Assembly (NCBI GenBank): GCA_015039465.1
Contig: MU130362.1
Location: 159,735-223,734 of the forward strand
Direction: 5' to 3'
From: Phlegmacium glaucopus
Lineage: Eukaryota; Basidiomycota; Agaricomycetes; Agaricales; Cortinariaceae
Length of the DNA stretch: 64,000 bases
Shown piece after piece: positions 23,499 through 35,984 of the stretch; within the stretch, counting starts at the first letter, position 1, and each line of letters begins with the position of its first letter. Below the pieces are notes generated by a model, which was not told where the DNA came from, did no database searches, and was given only the letters and a program-made list of their open reading frames with translations. Position numbers and translations under genes: made by a program.

Positions 23499-24703
23499 AC
23501 AAATTGACTGATACAAAGTTTGATGCTAAATGGGAACTTTGCTGATTGCAGATGTGAAATACCAGTTTGCCACTTCGAAGCATATTCTTGAACATGACCA
23601 GGAACGCAAGTAGTGCTGCTGAGAGAATGAAGAAGTTCTGCACAATCTGCAAAATTGCAAGTGCCATAATAGCGAAGAAGCGTTTGATATATATTAAGCG
23701 CAGTTCTGGCGACGAGATTTGGAGAAGGGAGTAAGCCGCGAGGAACAGTTCCTATCCGTGAGGTGAGAACATGTTGAGCAGCATTGCCGTCATCCCACCA
23801 TCGAGCAAGAGCAGCTAAATCGGCCTGATTGGGGGAAACGGACAGAACAGGCAACGGTGCAGGTATACGGTCTGGACGTAAGGGATCCAGAGCCTCGGAA
23901 GGGTCCAGGATATGGCCTATCAATCCATTGGCTCACAACAATGAGGTCACACCATCATCCCAGGCAAAGAAGTCAAATTTGTTTGTGAGAAGGGGGATAT
24001 GCAAAACACTAGGTAAAGCTTTTGAAGAAGAAACTAAAGAAGAAGAAGATGAAGGGGTTGGTAAACAATAAACATATTGTATGGGAGCTGAGGTCATAAA
24101 TTGACTCAGTAGGTTATTGACTGCTGTGCTTGAGTTGTTTGAAAATTGATGATGTGGATGTGTTGAATGATGATGTGGATGTGTTGATGATGGTAATGGA
24201 TGCAACGGAAGCTGAATTGACATGGGATTGAATGTAGGAATGGGGTATGTAGGTAATGGTGGTTGGAAGTAAGGTGGATTGTTTATTGGTGGGTGCTTAT
24301 ATTGTTTAGGGGGTACGGAAAAACCAGGGTTATTATAAGAAGAATAAACAGAAAAAGGGACATTGTTCAAAGGATGTGCAAGTGGAGGCTCTGAAAGATG
24401 GTCTCTATTAATTGGAATATAAGAAATACAAGGTGAAACCTGATTATATGCGTGAGGAAAAGAATGATGAGGGACGTCAGGGATTATGAAAGGAAATGAA
24501 GGACGTCCACTCATAGTGGGAAAAAATAATGTATCTGAATCTGAAGCAATAAGGCGTGCCTGGGGTGAATGTATGCGAGTTGCGCTTGCCTGTTGATTGA
24601 TGAGCGTAATCTGCTTGTTGCCATCAGAAATATCCTGGTAGAGGTTTCCTCCCCAGACATGTTGTTCATTCAGACCAGAAGGAGTCGGAGTGTTCAAGTT
24701 CAT
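23499..24703 (-). pseudogene. copia gag N-terminal half, broken by TGA
   Basis: The frame starts at the ATG at 24703 (MNLNTPTPSGLNEQHVWGGN). It runs through a Pro/His-rich region and LTNKFDFFAWDDGVTSLL to a TGA at 23933-23935, where a related element would be expected to have Arg (CGA). It then resumes with NGLIGHILDPSEALDPLRPD, the helical gag core DLAALARWWDDGNAAQHVL, and ends SIKLCISQFV at the solo LTR. Family order and the single TGA suggest recent decay. Confidence 0.82.
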
Positions 24704-24777
24704 GACTATATGCGCAAATTTAATGCAGAGAATCGCATGTACAGTGATGCCAGGCGTAACAAAGACAATGAAGGGCA

Positions 24778-24790
24778 CACATGGATACCA
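24778..24790 (-). other. copia primer binding site
   Basis: Read on the minus strand, TGGTATCCATGTG follows the LTR end after two bases. TGGTA(TC) is the usual start of sites pairing with the 3' end of initiator-Met tRNA in copia elements. The match beyond the first seven bases was not checked against the tRNA. Confidence 0.55.
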
Positions 24791-24792
24791 AA

Positions 24793-25145
24793 TGGGCTAT
24801 AATATAACAGAAAAATGAGTTGTCATTCCTGACTATGTCTCTAAGGTCTAGGTCACAGCCGATCGGGGCCCATAACCTGTTGATCTCGGATCTAGACGCG
24901 AAGAGTGTATTCCTCAGTGTCAGGAACGTGATAGTTGACAACTAGTTTATTCACCTAGACGCAAAGAGCGTACTAGGATACAAGTTAGTTATACATTATT
25001 ATAAGGATGAAAATGTATAATGTACTTCCTCAGTGTCAGGAACGTGATAGTTGACAACTGAGGAACAAAAAGAAGAAGGGTGAGAGATAAATGAACAGGA
25101 GTATCACGTGAGTGATAGACGACCTGACTTAGTATGAAGTCAACA
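24793..25145 (-). repeat. copia 5' LTR (probable limits)
   Basis: On the minus strand the interval starts TGTTGACTTCATAC and ends TATAGCCCA, adjacent to the primer site. It contains a direct repeat of CCTCAGTGTCAGGAACGTGA at about 24911 and 25026. The outer boundary rests on the TG start only, because no 3' LTR is available for comparison. Confidence 0.5.
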
Positions 25146-26424
25146 AGTGTTGGTAAACAAGCCTATTCTACCTCTAAATTATGCTTAGCCTTCAAGATTT
25201 AGCTCTGATCTTGATCTGATTGGACTGATATCCTGGTATTGCAGTTCTTGATATCTAAAAACATGTAAGTTTTAATTTCCTTATGTTTCTCAAGTATATT
25301 AAAGCTCTAACTGTTCAAAACTTCAATCTACAGTTACAATTCACCAAATTTCCTCACATTTTTACCTTTTGACCAGTCATGCCCCCAAAAGGAGCTCGAG
25401 CCCGAACAGCTAACCTTGAAAATCTCCAAAAGGCAAGAGATGCTAACCTTCTAAAAGATCCTGCAGCTTCAGCTTTAGCTTCTGCTTCTGCAAACTTTGA
25501 GAGTACAGTAATTCAATATCAGCAGCAACTTGCAGATATGGAGGCTCAAATTACTTCTCTTGAAGTTGAGCTAGAAAAGTCTCATGAGCAGTGTTCTCAG
25601 AGCTTCTGGAGAATGCTCAAAAATATATTGAGCAGTCAAGATCTGCACTTGAAGGTTGAAAAAGATTGTTACAAAGATCTTTATTGCCAGTTGCAAAATG
25701 AATGTCGTGCTCGGCAGTGTGCCAGTAAAGGCAAAGCTGTTCTTAAGGGAATGGTTGCTGAGTTGGTGGAATATAAGCAGAAAATAATGAAGGAGGCCAA
25801 GGAGCTCCAAAAGCATTCTGCTGTTGATGCTCAATATGTAGATGTTCTAAAGTCAGACAATGAACATTTGCAGAAAGAGCTCTCAAGCAATTCAGAACAC
25901 TATGCAAAAGAGCTTGCATATACTTGTGAAAAGCTGAAATCATCACAAAGTGCATTGAAAGGCTCTAAGTCAGAGGTATACAATCTAAAGCGAAAATGTG
26001 CAAGGGCTATAGCAGTCAAGGAAAATGCTGTTCAGAAAGCTAGGTCTCAGGTTTTACTGGAAAAATCTACCCTCTATCTTTTGAAGAAGGGGGTATATTC
26101 AGAACAGACTCAGAATCTTGTCCGCATTCTTCATCAGTAACTCTGCAACTGAGTTTCCAGAGGTTGCGCAACATCAAAAACATGAGAAAACATGCAGAAA
26201 CTACAGAAACTCAGACACTCGGAAACTCATGTCTCTTTTCCAGGAAACACACCTGTTGGGCGATGTGTGGAAACATTGGAAACTTGTGGAAACTTGCCGA
26301 AACTCGACTATCTAAGTAGTAGACTACTGCCAGTGTAGCTAAATCAACAATTATAAAATGTGGCTATCGTAAATCTTGAAAAGGAGGGAGAAATCTAGGT
26401 AGAGTTCAAACAAAACCTATAATC

Positions 26425-28968
26425 TATGGCTTTATGGGGCTACTCTCGAGAAATTCCTCCTCACGGAAAGCAGATATAAAGGATTCTTCACCTACTAGTA
26501 TATCCTTGTCCTCTCCGCTGTCAAGGAAACTGAGAATTGAACCCCAGCGAGTATTGTTGATGGCGTTGACCTTTTTCATGTATGACCCTAACTCGCACCA
26601 ATAGTTGTCATTTGAAAATTTCTTGAGTTTCTTCTTGACATCATTTGGTCCAAGTTTGCCCTCCGAAGCGCCTTGATAGAATGCTTTAAAGGCACGTTCA
26701 CACTGGATGACACGTCAGTATGAGATTCTATGCTTTAACATTCAAAACATACCGCGAGTAGGATCAAGGCGTAAAGGGCTACCGGCGGATTCTCCTCATT
26801 AATCCGTGGCTTTTCAGCAGAGTTGGCCACCTGTCGCATGAATTTCACTGCGACTGGAAAAATGAAATCTGAGCAGAGGAGTCCACGTGGTTTCTGTGTC
26901 AAAGGTCCTCAGGTCAACAGTGAGCACCGGGAAGTAAGAATAATTGAGCACATACAATATATTGGGGGTGGCCTTTTGGAACGGCACAGGTCAGTGGCGT
27001 GGGTTCTGCATTGAAGGCAGGGCCATCAGTCTTGAAAGCCCAGGTGCAGTACTGCATGATCTTGGCAGGATTGTTCTTGTATTCGGATTGTTGAAAGAAT
27101 TTGGCGACCTCATCAAAGACACTGCTTGCAATCTTTGACTTCTTACTGTTTAGACGGCTAGCAGCCTGCAGATGAATAAATTATTTAAGCAGACCATAAG
27201 AAAAAAGGAATACAAACTTGAAGAACGAAAGCATCCTTTCGTTTGAATGTGTACTCAATATTTGGGTATGTCACATCAAAAACGTCCTGGACTGTCTCAA
27301 CAAAAGCCAACGACTCAGACCGGAAATCTTGGAATGCGTGAGGTGAGATAAAAAGCATGTGCGTCAGAGTGGGGAGAAAGGACTCGACCCAACGAGTGTC
27401 ATTCATAAAAGGAGATGTCACATCTTTTGCGACCTCAGTCGCTTCCTCCTCAGAACCATCATCTCTATTCAAGTTGACTGGAGTGGCAATTTTTTTTGCT
27501 TTCGTGACTTTAGGTGGGGCATTGGCTGGCTTTGTCAACTTTGGCTCCTGCATGTTATATTTCAGTGTTTAAGATCATTGAACTTTGGTTGACCTGAATA
27601 ACACACTTGCCTTGCGGGTTTTGCCACCATCCTGATCACTGTTGGCACTCTTCGGTTTTCCACTAGTAGTTTTTCCTACCTTTATTCCGTTGAGAGCTGA
27701 TCCATGATAGTAGATACAAACAAAAGTGACTTACTTTTACGACTTCCACAATCTCAACTTTGTTTGCAGCGCCAACAAGCTGGGTAAGATGACATCTAAA
27801 GATGCACAAAGCTGACAGGTGACATCAGACATACCTCATTCATCCGCCCACTACGCCGGGTGAGGTTGTCAGGAAATGTTACCACCTTATTAGGGCCAGG
27901 CATTCAACTTGAAGTTGGTGGGAAGGGAGGCCGGGCCTCAGAAACATCCTGGTCAGTGAATCCTCCGAGAACCTGGAGAACCTGGGGATCCTCTTTGTAA
28001 ATTGACTTCAATGCACCATGTCGGATGCCAGCCTTTGTATATTTCTTGGGCTCCATGGCTAAATCCGAGGACCTAAATGGCGATACATCGGTTAATTTAT
28101 TCCGATATCGGATAAGACAGGACATGTGCATGTGCATGTGACGCTTGATTGATCACAAACCTTGAATCCTGTTGTACTTCATCAACTTTAACTTTCTTCC
28201 TTGTCCCACCACGGATCTCCTTCACCATCTCGTCAACATCCTCTCGGACTGGCTTTCCTCCCCTCCGCTTCTGACTCTTACCCTAGGAAACTCTGGTCAG
28301 TGACTATTTCTCAATTGATGATCATCAATACACATTACCTTCTTGTAGACAGTTGGTTCAGGTTCAGAATCCATAACACTCGAGACAGTATCAAAGTCTT
28401 CGCCATCACTTTCCAGCTCGGCTGTCCCCCTCTTGACCCCAGCGGTGGGAAAACGACGTGTACTGGCCTTCCGGAACGCTTCCATCCTATCGTCTTCTTG
28501 TGCTTGCATTTCGGCAAGCTCAAGCTTTGCTTGTCTAGTTCGTTCTTCAGCTTCTTGTACTGCAGCCACAGCAGCCAGTCGTTGTGCTTCCCGTGCTGTG
28601 CCAGCTTTCTTCTGGGATGGTTGGGCTGTCTTGGCAGGCTGACGAGAGCCTGCTTGGATCACAGGTTCCTTTGGTGCCGCAACAGAATTGGATTTTACAG
28701 GAACTCCTGATGCAGTTTTGAGCTTCTTCTTTGCTGGTGCGTTTTCAATGTCGGTCGCTGAGGCTGCTGGTTTGCGGCCCCGCTTATTCTGGATAACAGG
28801 CTGTGACTCAGCTGGTGCATCATCCTTTGCCGCATCGTCTCGAGTCTGGGGTTTTCTAGTACTACCTCCATGTGAGGTTGCACGCTTGGGTACCACGGGT
28901 TGTAGCTCTGCCATTAGAGGTGGGTCGAGTGCAATTTTGGAACGTTTACCAGCTCGTCGTGTTTCCAT
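26425..28968 (-). CDS. Plavaka-associated accessory protein
   Basis: The frame starts at 28968 (METRRAGKRSKIALDPPL), is rich in Lys, Pro and Ala, and includes RGRKPAASATDIENAPAKKK and a short coiled coil, typical of a nuclear or DNA-binding protein. Later exons give DLAMEPKKYTKAGIRHGALK at 28050, then SFLPTLTHMLFISPHAFQDF, YPNIEYTFKRKDAFVLQ, SRLNSKKSKIASSVFDEVAK, FQQSEYKNNPAKIMQYCTWA and PQYIVCAQLF. The last exon ends SFLDSGEDKDILVG to SSPIKP with a stop at 26425-26427. About eight short introns were followed by eye, and I saw no stop inside exons. I do not recognise the family. Its place inside the element, divergent from the transposase, suggests an accessory role in transposition or silencing escape. 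Confidence 0.55.
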
Positions 28969-29164
28969 GGTGGATTATGAAATGTGCTGAGGGAAGGTGG
29001 AAAGAGTTTTAGACTTGCTAGAGAGTGTGATGTGGCAAGTTGTGATTCTTGCCCGACTTTTTCCTCACGTGTTTGGAATATATTTGTGGAGTGTTGCCTG
29101 CCAGTTTGCTCATTTGTTATTCCACGCATTCGTCTCAATTTCATCCCTTTTGACTATCCATCCT

Positions 29165-32100
29165 ATGTCCAATGATTGCCCGATCTGCAACCAAAAATGT
29201 AAAAGCAGCAGCGGGCTAGCTCGTCATGTCAATGCAAAACATTCCGGTACCATTCCACCTCAAGAATCTCGGCGATTCATACGTGTCAATCATGAATATC
29301 TTCACGGTTAGTACAATATCCATGATGTAAGCCTAGTACCTTACCTATACATTCCAGCACTTCCATGCACCGTTGATGGCCACTTTTTTGACTGTAACCC
29401 CAAGTCCAACAAACAAGCTCCAACACCTGCTGATGAGACCAGCACCAATCCCTGGTCACCGTTTGAAGACCGACTGGAATTTGAATGGGCTGAACACTAT
29501 TATGTTGAACTTGAAGCATCAGTAAAGAAAATTCATCATGGACTTGACTTATGGCAAGCCGTAATGGCTAGGGAAGGCTCATCTCGATCCGTACCTTGGA
29601 AGGCAGCAGAAGACCTCTACCATACGATTGATGCCATTCAAGCTGGCCATGCACCCTGGAAAACCTTCACCTTCAAATATGCTGGCCCGAAGCCTCCAAT
29701 CCCGCCACAGTGGATGCTTGAGGAATATGAACTCAATGTCCGTGATGTGCTCGTGGTTCTCGAGGAACAACTTGGAACATCAGAATTTGAGGGCGAATTT
29801 GACTATACTCCATATCAAGAGTTCAATAGCAGTAACGAGCGGGTATATTCAAATCTCATGTCAGGGCAATGGGCTTTCCAGCAAGCGGTAATGTCTTTCA
29901 CCTCTGATGACAATTGGTTACTTACTGAGGAGTCCAGGACCTCATCACCGAAGATCCCAAGTGCCATGGTGCCATGTTTGTTCCCGTCATTGCTGGAAGT
30001 GACAAGACTACTGTCTCAGTCGCAACCGGCCATCAGGAGTACCACCCAGTCTATGTTTCATTGGGAAATATTTCAAATACTGCACGACGTGCTCATGGCA
30101 ATGGAGTAATGCCTGTTGCATTTCTACCTATTCCAAAGAGTACGCTGCGTTTTTGTTTCTCGTTGATTATCAGAGACTGATCTACATTTTTAGCCAATAA
30201 AACACAACGGAAGAAGCCAGCATTCCAGAAATTCTGCCGACAGCTCTACCACAGATGCCTTGAATTTGTTTTTCAACCTCTTCGACCCTTCATGACAACT
30301 CCAAAGGTCGTAAAATGTCCTGATGGGCATTTTCGTAAGGCTATCTTTGGACTAGGTCCATACATTGCCGACTATCCTGAACAAGTATATCTGGCAGGCG
30401 TTGTGTCAAATTGGTGCCCTAAGTGAGTCATCACGATCTTGTGGGGAATTTCAAGTCTCATTTCTCATTTCAGGTGCGATGCAAATCCCACAAATCTGGA
30501 TGGCGGAAAGAACCATATGCGAACGCATGAAAAGACCGATTTTCTTCTTACCAAATTTGACCCAGGTATTCTTTGGGATGAATTTGGAATCAGAAATGAT
30601 GTTGTCGTACATTTAGGCATGATTCTATCTAGGTTGCTTCGATTCTTATCTCTTAATCCTAGCCTTTCACATACTTCTTCCCCCGTGCTGACATTCATGA
30701 GTTACTCGCTCCAGATATACTTCATCAGCTAATAAAAGGGGTCTTCAAGGACCACCTCGTAACATGGGTCTGTGAGTATTTGCACCATGCTCATGGTGAG
30801 AAGCGGGCATTAGAAATTATTACGGATATTGACCACCGGTCAGTACATTGCCTAACAACTGATTCCTTTTCAAAACTTATAATTATATGCAGGATTTCCA
30901 CTGTACCACCATTTCCAGGTCTTCGTCGGTTTCCCGATGGCCGTGATTTCACTCAGTGGACAGGTGACGATTCTAAGGCATTGATGAAGGTATGATTCGT
31001 ATGCTTTATTTGACTTGATGTCTCATGCTTTCACTTCACTATAGGTCTACCTTGCAGCAATTGCAGGTTACCTGCCATCATCAATTGTCCAGTGCATATC
31101 AGCCTTCCTTGATGCATGCTATCTCGCTCGCCGAAATGCTATCACTGGTCCAATGCTTAAACAACTCGAGCAATGTGTGGCAAGATTCCATAACCTCCAC
31201 AATGCGTTCATTTTCTTAGGTGTTCGTTCTTCAATATCCCTTCCACGCCAACACGCCTTACCCCACTACCTCTTCTTGATACTGCTCTTTGGTGCTCCAA
31301 ACGGCCTATGCTCCTCCATTACAGAGTCAAAGCATGTAAAGGCTGTGAAGAGGACGTGGCGGCGGTCAAGCAGGTTCAAAGCCCTTCATCAAATGCTGCA
31401 GACAATCACACGGCTGGAGAAGATGGCAGCGGCAAGGCGTGAATTCACGAGAAATGGAATGATGGTCGGCTCAACATTAGGCTACACTGCACAAGCTCAA
31501 GACCATGACAACACTATCGTTGACATGCACTTGTCCAACAACAATGATTATCCTGTCCCTGAAACCAATGACGGAAGCTTGACTGATGAGGCAGATGATG
31601 GGCTAGTTGATGAAGATGACGACGACTCAGATGGTGGGCCTGTTGAGGGTGCTTCTCAAGATGAGTCACTTTTCGAGGTACAGCTGTCTCGGAGACCTGG
31701 TGAGTCATAAACACTACTGGATGTAGATCTGGGTTCTTATACTCTTGCTGTCCTAGAACCTGGCTATCCGCGATATCTCTCTGAGTTGGCCAATGTCCTC
31801 CAACTACCACAATTACCCCAGGCTTTCCGGCAATTCCTCTACTTTCTGGACAATCCTGTGACCGACCCCAGCGCCTGTCCATCCATTCATCAATGTCCTG
31901 ATTTTCATGGTCAAATGCGGGTTCATCACTCTGCCATGGCAACATTTTTCTCACCTAGTGATCTTTGTGGTGTGGGTGGCATGTGACGTGAGTGAATTCG
32001 GTCAAATCCTTCATATTGTGGTTTTCCACGGCGTGACACTGTTTTCGTCATCACAGATGATACCAAGGATGGTATACATGGCCTTGAAGTTGCTCGAGTT

Positions 32101-32415
32101 CTGCTTTTTTTTTCATTTTCCTATCGTCGTAAGAAATTTTCATGCGCACTAGTAAATTGGTTAGTTCAAGATGATCCTCAGCCAGATCCAGACACAGGAA
32201 TGTGGAGCGTCAGTCTCGAGCTTGATGACGATGGCATGCCAACTTATCAGGTGATTGATGCCCAGTCTATTGCCCGGGGTGCCCATTTACTACCCGTTTT
32301 CGGCTCTGAGGCACTCCCTGAGCCGTTTGATTATCGTTCAGCATTAGACAGCTTCAATTCATTCTTCATTAATCGTTTTATTGACCACCATGCCCATGAA
32401 TTCCTCAGTATTTAG
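29165..32415 (+). pseudogene. Plavaka transposase, two in-frame TGA codons
   Basis: The frame starts MSNDCPICNQKCKSSSGLAR with a C2H2 finger (C-x2-C...H-x4-H). It continues with the family blocks [111 protein letters not shown], then HNAFIFLGVR and ITESKHVKAVKRTWRRSSRF. These match the Plavaka branch of fungal CACTA-like transposases. The C-terminal conserved segment SAMATFFSPSDLCGVGGM is followed by TGA at 31984-31986 and 31993-31995, exactly where related proteins appear to have Arg. The frame then reads on (DTVFVITDDTKDG, GLEVARVLLFFSF) to the stop at 32415. It is probably inactive. Confidence 0.82.
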
Positions 32416-32467
32416 CAGTTTTGTTGTCATGTAATGTAACGTCTGTAGAGTTTCTGTGTTTCCATGT

Positions 32468-32491
32468 TTCCAGGTTTCCGGAAACCTGGAA
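32468..32491. promoter_or_regulatory. 24-bp perfect palindrome near Plavaka right end
   Basis: The sequence around the centre CCGG is a perfect inverted repeat of 12 bp per arm, TTCCAGGTTTCC and its reverse complement. Similar GGAAAC words crowd both ends of the element. It is a candidate transposase-binding site, which is inference only. Confidence 0.5.
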
Positions 32492-34861
32492 TCGTATAGA
32501 AACCCCTGAAAACCCCTGAAAACACGGAATCTGATATTCAATTTTACTGATGTTGTTCAAGCTGGTGTCTCAGCTAAAAATATCATGGATGTTATTAAGG
32601 CTGTTTTAGGTATTGCAGGAATAACTACAGTTGGAAACATCAGTCCTTGTACTGTAGCTCGAATTATCCAGGAGGGGTATATTGCAGCATGTATACAATT
32701 AGGCTTTGAGCTTGATAAAACAGAAGGTACATTCCTCTTGCTATAATGCAAATAGTTTATAAACTATGTCATAGCTGTTACATTTGGCTCAGATGGAACA
32801 GGCCATAAAAACCTAAATTACAACTCTCGCTATGCTCACTATAAGGTTAGGGATGCTGATGGTGAACAAGCACAGGTCACACACTTTCTAGGGCTTCAGA
32901 GATCCTTAGATGGAAGCAGTGAGCAAGCTATGAGGGACTAGGATGATCAATTGCAGAAAATATATGATATTTACAATGATAGTCCACTTGCCAAAGAACA
33001 AAGTAGCTTCACACATGTTATCAATGTCTATTCAAAGCTTGCAGGAATACATGCAGATCACTGTGCTAAAGAAAAAAAAGATTATGACTTGATGGGGAAG
33101 AAGAAAACAGAAGCAGTTCACCAGGTACTTGGTAAAAGGAGGATTATTGATGATACAAATGAAGAGCTTATGCCTTTTTTTCTTTCTGCACATAAAGAAA
33201 TGGTGGAAAAAGCTGGTGGAGAGGCTGATTGGAACAACCTTGATGAATCTGCACAAAAAGAACACAAAGCAGCAATGTTGGAAAAGCTTACAACAGATCT
33301 TGGTCAAGATGCATTTGAAAAACTATCTGATAAGGAGAAAGCTATTTTCAAGCTATTTGTCTGGGTTGGATGTGGGTGTCATAAGGATCTAAATACTGTA
33401 CTTGGAGGTTATATTGCTCTGAGAAAATTTTGGGTTGAGCATAGGCTGGAGCCACCTGTCTTACTTCCAAACAAATTCAATGAAGCCATAATTCAGGAGG
33501 CTGCTAAAGAAGACAAAAATGATTCTGAAGCTGCCCAATGAGTTGTTAAAAATTCCTCACAAGGTGGTATTAAAGCAACAAAACTTGCAGGTGATATCTT
33601 GAACAACAAAAATGACAAATCTGGGCATCATGATCAATTCCGTACCTGGTGGGAAACAAAAGTAGGCAAAAAATTCACCTTTCCTGATACATCCAATACA
33701 CATTTTCAATCCCATTGTGAGGCTGCAGCAGCATTAACACTCCACCATGATAAATTTGTTGAATATCTTAAATATGCAAAAGACAAAAAGGAGCGTGCAC
33801 GTTATAGCCATATGGAGGAAAATTTGTGGAAAGCCCTTCATGATATTCCAACTAGAACAGAACTTGCTGTTTTGGCTCTTTATTCTCAAGCAGTTAGCCA
33901 TCCCTATATGAGAGCAATACGAAAAAGATGCAAGTTTAAATGCTCTAAACCTTGGACCCTTGCATAAAAAGATTGAATCATTTTTGGTGTGAATTATAGA
34001 AGATCCTACATTTCTGGTTGGCGAACATGTTTCACATACAGTTGGGACCTTTGATGGCACACCTTAGCATTCACAGGAGGTTATTGATAAAATCAATAAG
34101 CTTGCACCTGATTTTCCACATCTTAAGCCAGCTTTAGTTGCATTCTGTACTGGAGCACTGGTGACCTGGAAGTGTTTCACATCTGAATTTGCACCTGGTG
34201 GCTTAATTGATGAGGCTACACAGGAAGAAAGAGATTTAGCATGGATGCCTTCAACTAATGATATTAATGAAGGAGCACTGGGATCATTTTGTGTTCTGAT
34301 GCAGCGTCAACCTCAACTTACTCTTCTACAATACAATGCACAGACAATGTTCTTCCAGAACAATACTGGGGCATTTATGAATGAAATGTTCTCAGATACA
34401 ACTCATCAATATATCCGAGCAGTTTCAAGAGAGAGAGATACTTCTGAGAAGGAGCGTCTTGAACAAATTGTTCAGCATACTGAGGAAAAAATTGCCAAGA
34501 AGGTAGCTGCTAAAACAAAGCGTACAGAACGTGCAGTTCAAGTTGCAGATCGTATTTCCAAAGTTGCACTAATTTTCAAGGAGGATGAGATTGACAAGCT
34601 GAAAGGAGAAAAACTGAAGGATCATTTTCAGGCTTTCAAGAAAGCAGGTGCTCCAAATCTTGGCACAATTAACAGCAAGTCAAAAGTTGCAGAGAAGAGA
34701 GAAGCTATCAAAGCAGCAATCAGATCATATAACAAGGGAGAATGGAAATTGTCACCAAAATATGTAGATCCTGGAATACAGAATGAAGATGAAGGAGAGG
34801 TATTTGATGGATATAATGATTTTCACTCCTCAGATGAGAATAGTGGCTGGGAGGATGAATA

Positions 34862-35400
34862 GTAATTTAGTAATGCTAGTTAGATGAAGATTTCTACTTG
34901 TTCTCATTTTTGAACCATATTTTAGGTACCATTTTTACCTCTGAGCATCTGAAAGTGTTGTACAGCTTATAAATATACCATATCATGCTTTATACAGTGA
35001 AAAAATCTTGTGAAACAGTGCAGAACTCATTGAAAACATGTTGTACCAGGTTTTGTGACCAGTTGTGTGACATGACGTGACAAAACATTGCCACGGCTAT
35101 ATGTGACATTGCCGACCCCCACTAGTAAGAGCATGTGTCGGGAAAGTGATTCGTATTCTTGCCTGCTATTCTCTACTGCACACATCATCTTGGTGCTCCA
35201 AGATGTGCTATTCTTTGTCAAAGGATCTATTCCATCAACGCGAAAGCTGAGAGCACAGGCAAAGTTGGATACAAAAATGGAAAGTCATCCAGATGGTAGG
35301 CTGGAAGATGAAGCGGAAATTTCATTGGCAACGATTGTTTGAGGCCGCATCCATTAGGTTTTTCTAGTTGTTGGAATTATGTGGTGGGTGAGAACGTTCA
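34862..35400. other. 3' flank of the coiled-coil gene, no gene seen
   Basis: AT-rich sequence with GTGACAT-type motifs near 35050-35110 resembling those in the family 2 LTRs. A short open frame at 35088-35342 has no recognisable motif. The outer end of the decayed gene's element, if it is one, may lie near 35110. Confidence 0.3.
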
Positions 35401-35984
35401 ATAGCTGACAGTACTGCAAGAATAAACTGAAGAGGGAATCCTGGGAAGTGGTTAGAACCTAGATGATGAGAACAAGCTGTTTCGTCAGTGTCAGAGTTCT
35501 AAGCCATGCAATACAAAAAACAAATCCCTGAGAAGCCAAAAGGACAAACAAAAAATAGGGTACACACATAGCTTCCTCTTCAGAAATATGTTTCTATAAA
35601 TGTCCAGGGGACCTTGGCATCGAACCTTGTTAACATTTGAAACCTTGAAGAAGTTATGAGATGATGCATGCATTAGAGAGGATGATCCTGTACTGTGAAG
35701 ATGTAGCAGTACTTATTTAAATCATCGATAGACGGCACATCAATAGACAGCAGGATTGTACCAATTAGTTGTATTTTTGTCATTGAGTAATTGAACTTGA
35801 TCGTTGTCGACGGTAAGTTGGACAACTAGATGCTGACTGAGCCAACTTGAACAGGAGGGAATAGAGAGGCATGACTTATGTAATCGCACAGCAGTACTCC
35901 GACACAATCACATCCAAATTGATGTCTTCATCTACATCCAACTGCTTGCAACACATCACTGGTCCAGTACTTTTCTGTCCCCCA

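Larger units (their letters stand above)
18396..25145 (-). mobile_element. Ty1/copia retrotransposon, 3'-truncated and nested
   Basis: The minus strand reads, from right to left: LTR, tRNA-primer site, gag with CCHC knuckle, aspartic protease, gag-pre-integrase and integrase. It stops at 18396 against the M1 minisatellite, so the reverse transcriptase, RNase H and 3' LTR are missing. Two solo LTRs (22161-23494 and 19993-20870) and one MITE (19374-19988) interrupt it, each identifiable by target duplications that restore the copia frame when removed. At least one in-frame TGA is also present. The element is dead. Confidence 0.85.
26142..32544. mobile_element. Plavaka-type DNA transposon inserted in the coiled-coil gene
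   Basis: Interruption of the host frame places the element between about 26142 and 32544. It carries a plus-strand transposase gene and a divergent minus-strand accessory gene with about 200 bp between their starts. Both ends are rich in GGAAAC/GTTTCC words (26160-26310 and 32450-32525), as expected for subterminal binding sites. I could not fix the exact terminal repeats or the target duplication by eye. Confidence 0.75.
25379..34861 (+). pseudogene. uncharacterised coiled-coil/RNase-H-like (possible transposase) gene split by Plavaka
   Basis: Part 1 (25379-26140) encodes MPPKGARARTANLENLQKAR and a long coiled coil ending KGVYSEQTQNLVRILHQ. Part 2 (32545-34861) continues with DVVQAGVSAKNIMDVIKAVL, then TFGSDGTGHKNLNYNSRYAH, a helical insert, WVGCGCHKDLNTVLGGY, FPDTSNTHFQSHCEAAAAL, ALYSQAVSHPYMRAI, AFCTGALVTWKCFTSEFAP, and WMPSTNDINEGALGSF, with a Lys-rich coiled-coil tail. 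I recall the same architecture in many mushroom genomes without a name. Asp in SDGT, Asp in CHKDLN and Glu in NEGALG are spaced like a D-D-E RNase-H-fold transposase; this is inference. The copy is dead: stops at 32939-32941 (TAG) and 33539-33541 (TGA), a frame break near 33930, more stops near 33997 and 34065, and the 6.4-kb Plavaka insertion. Confidence 0.7.
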
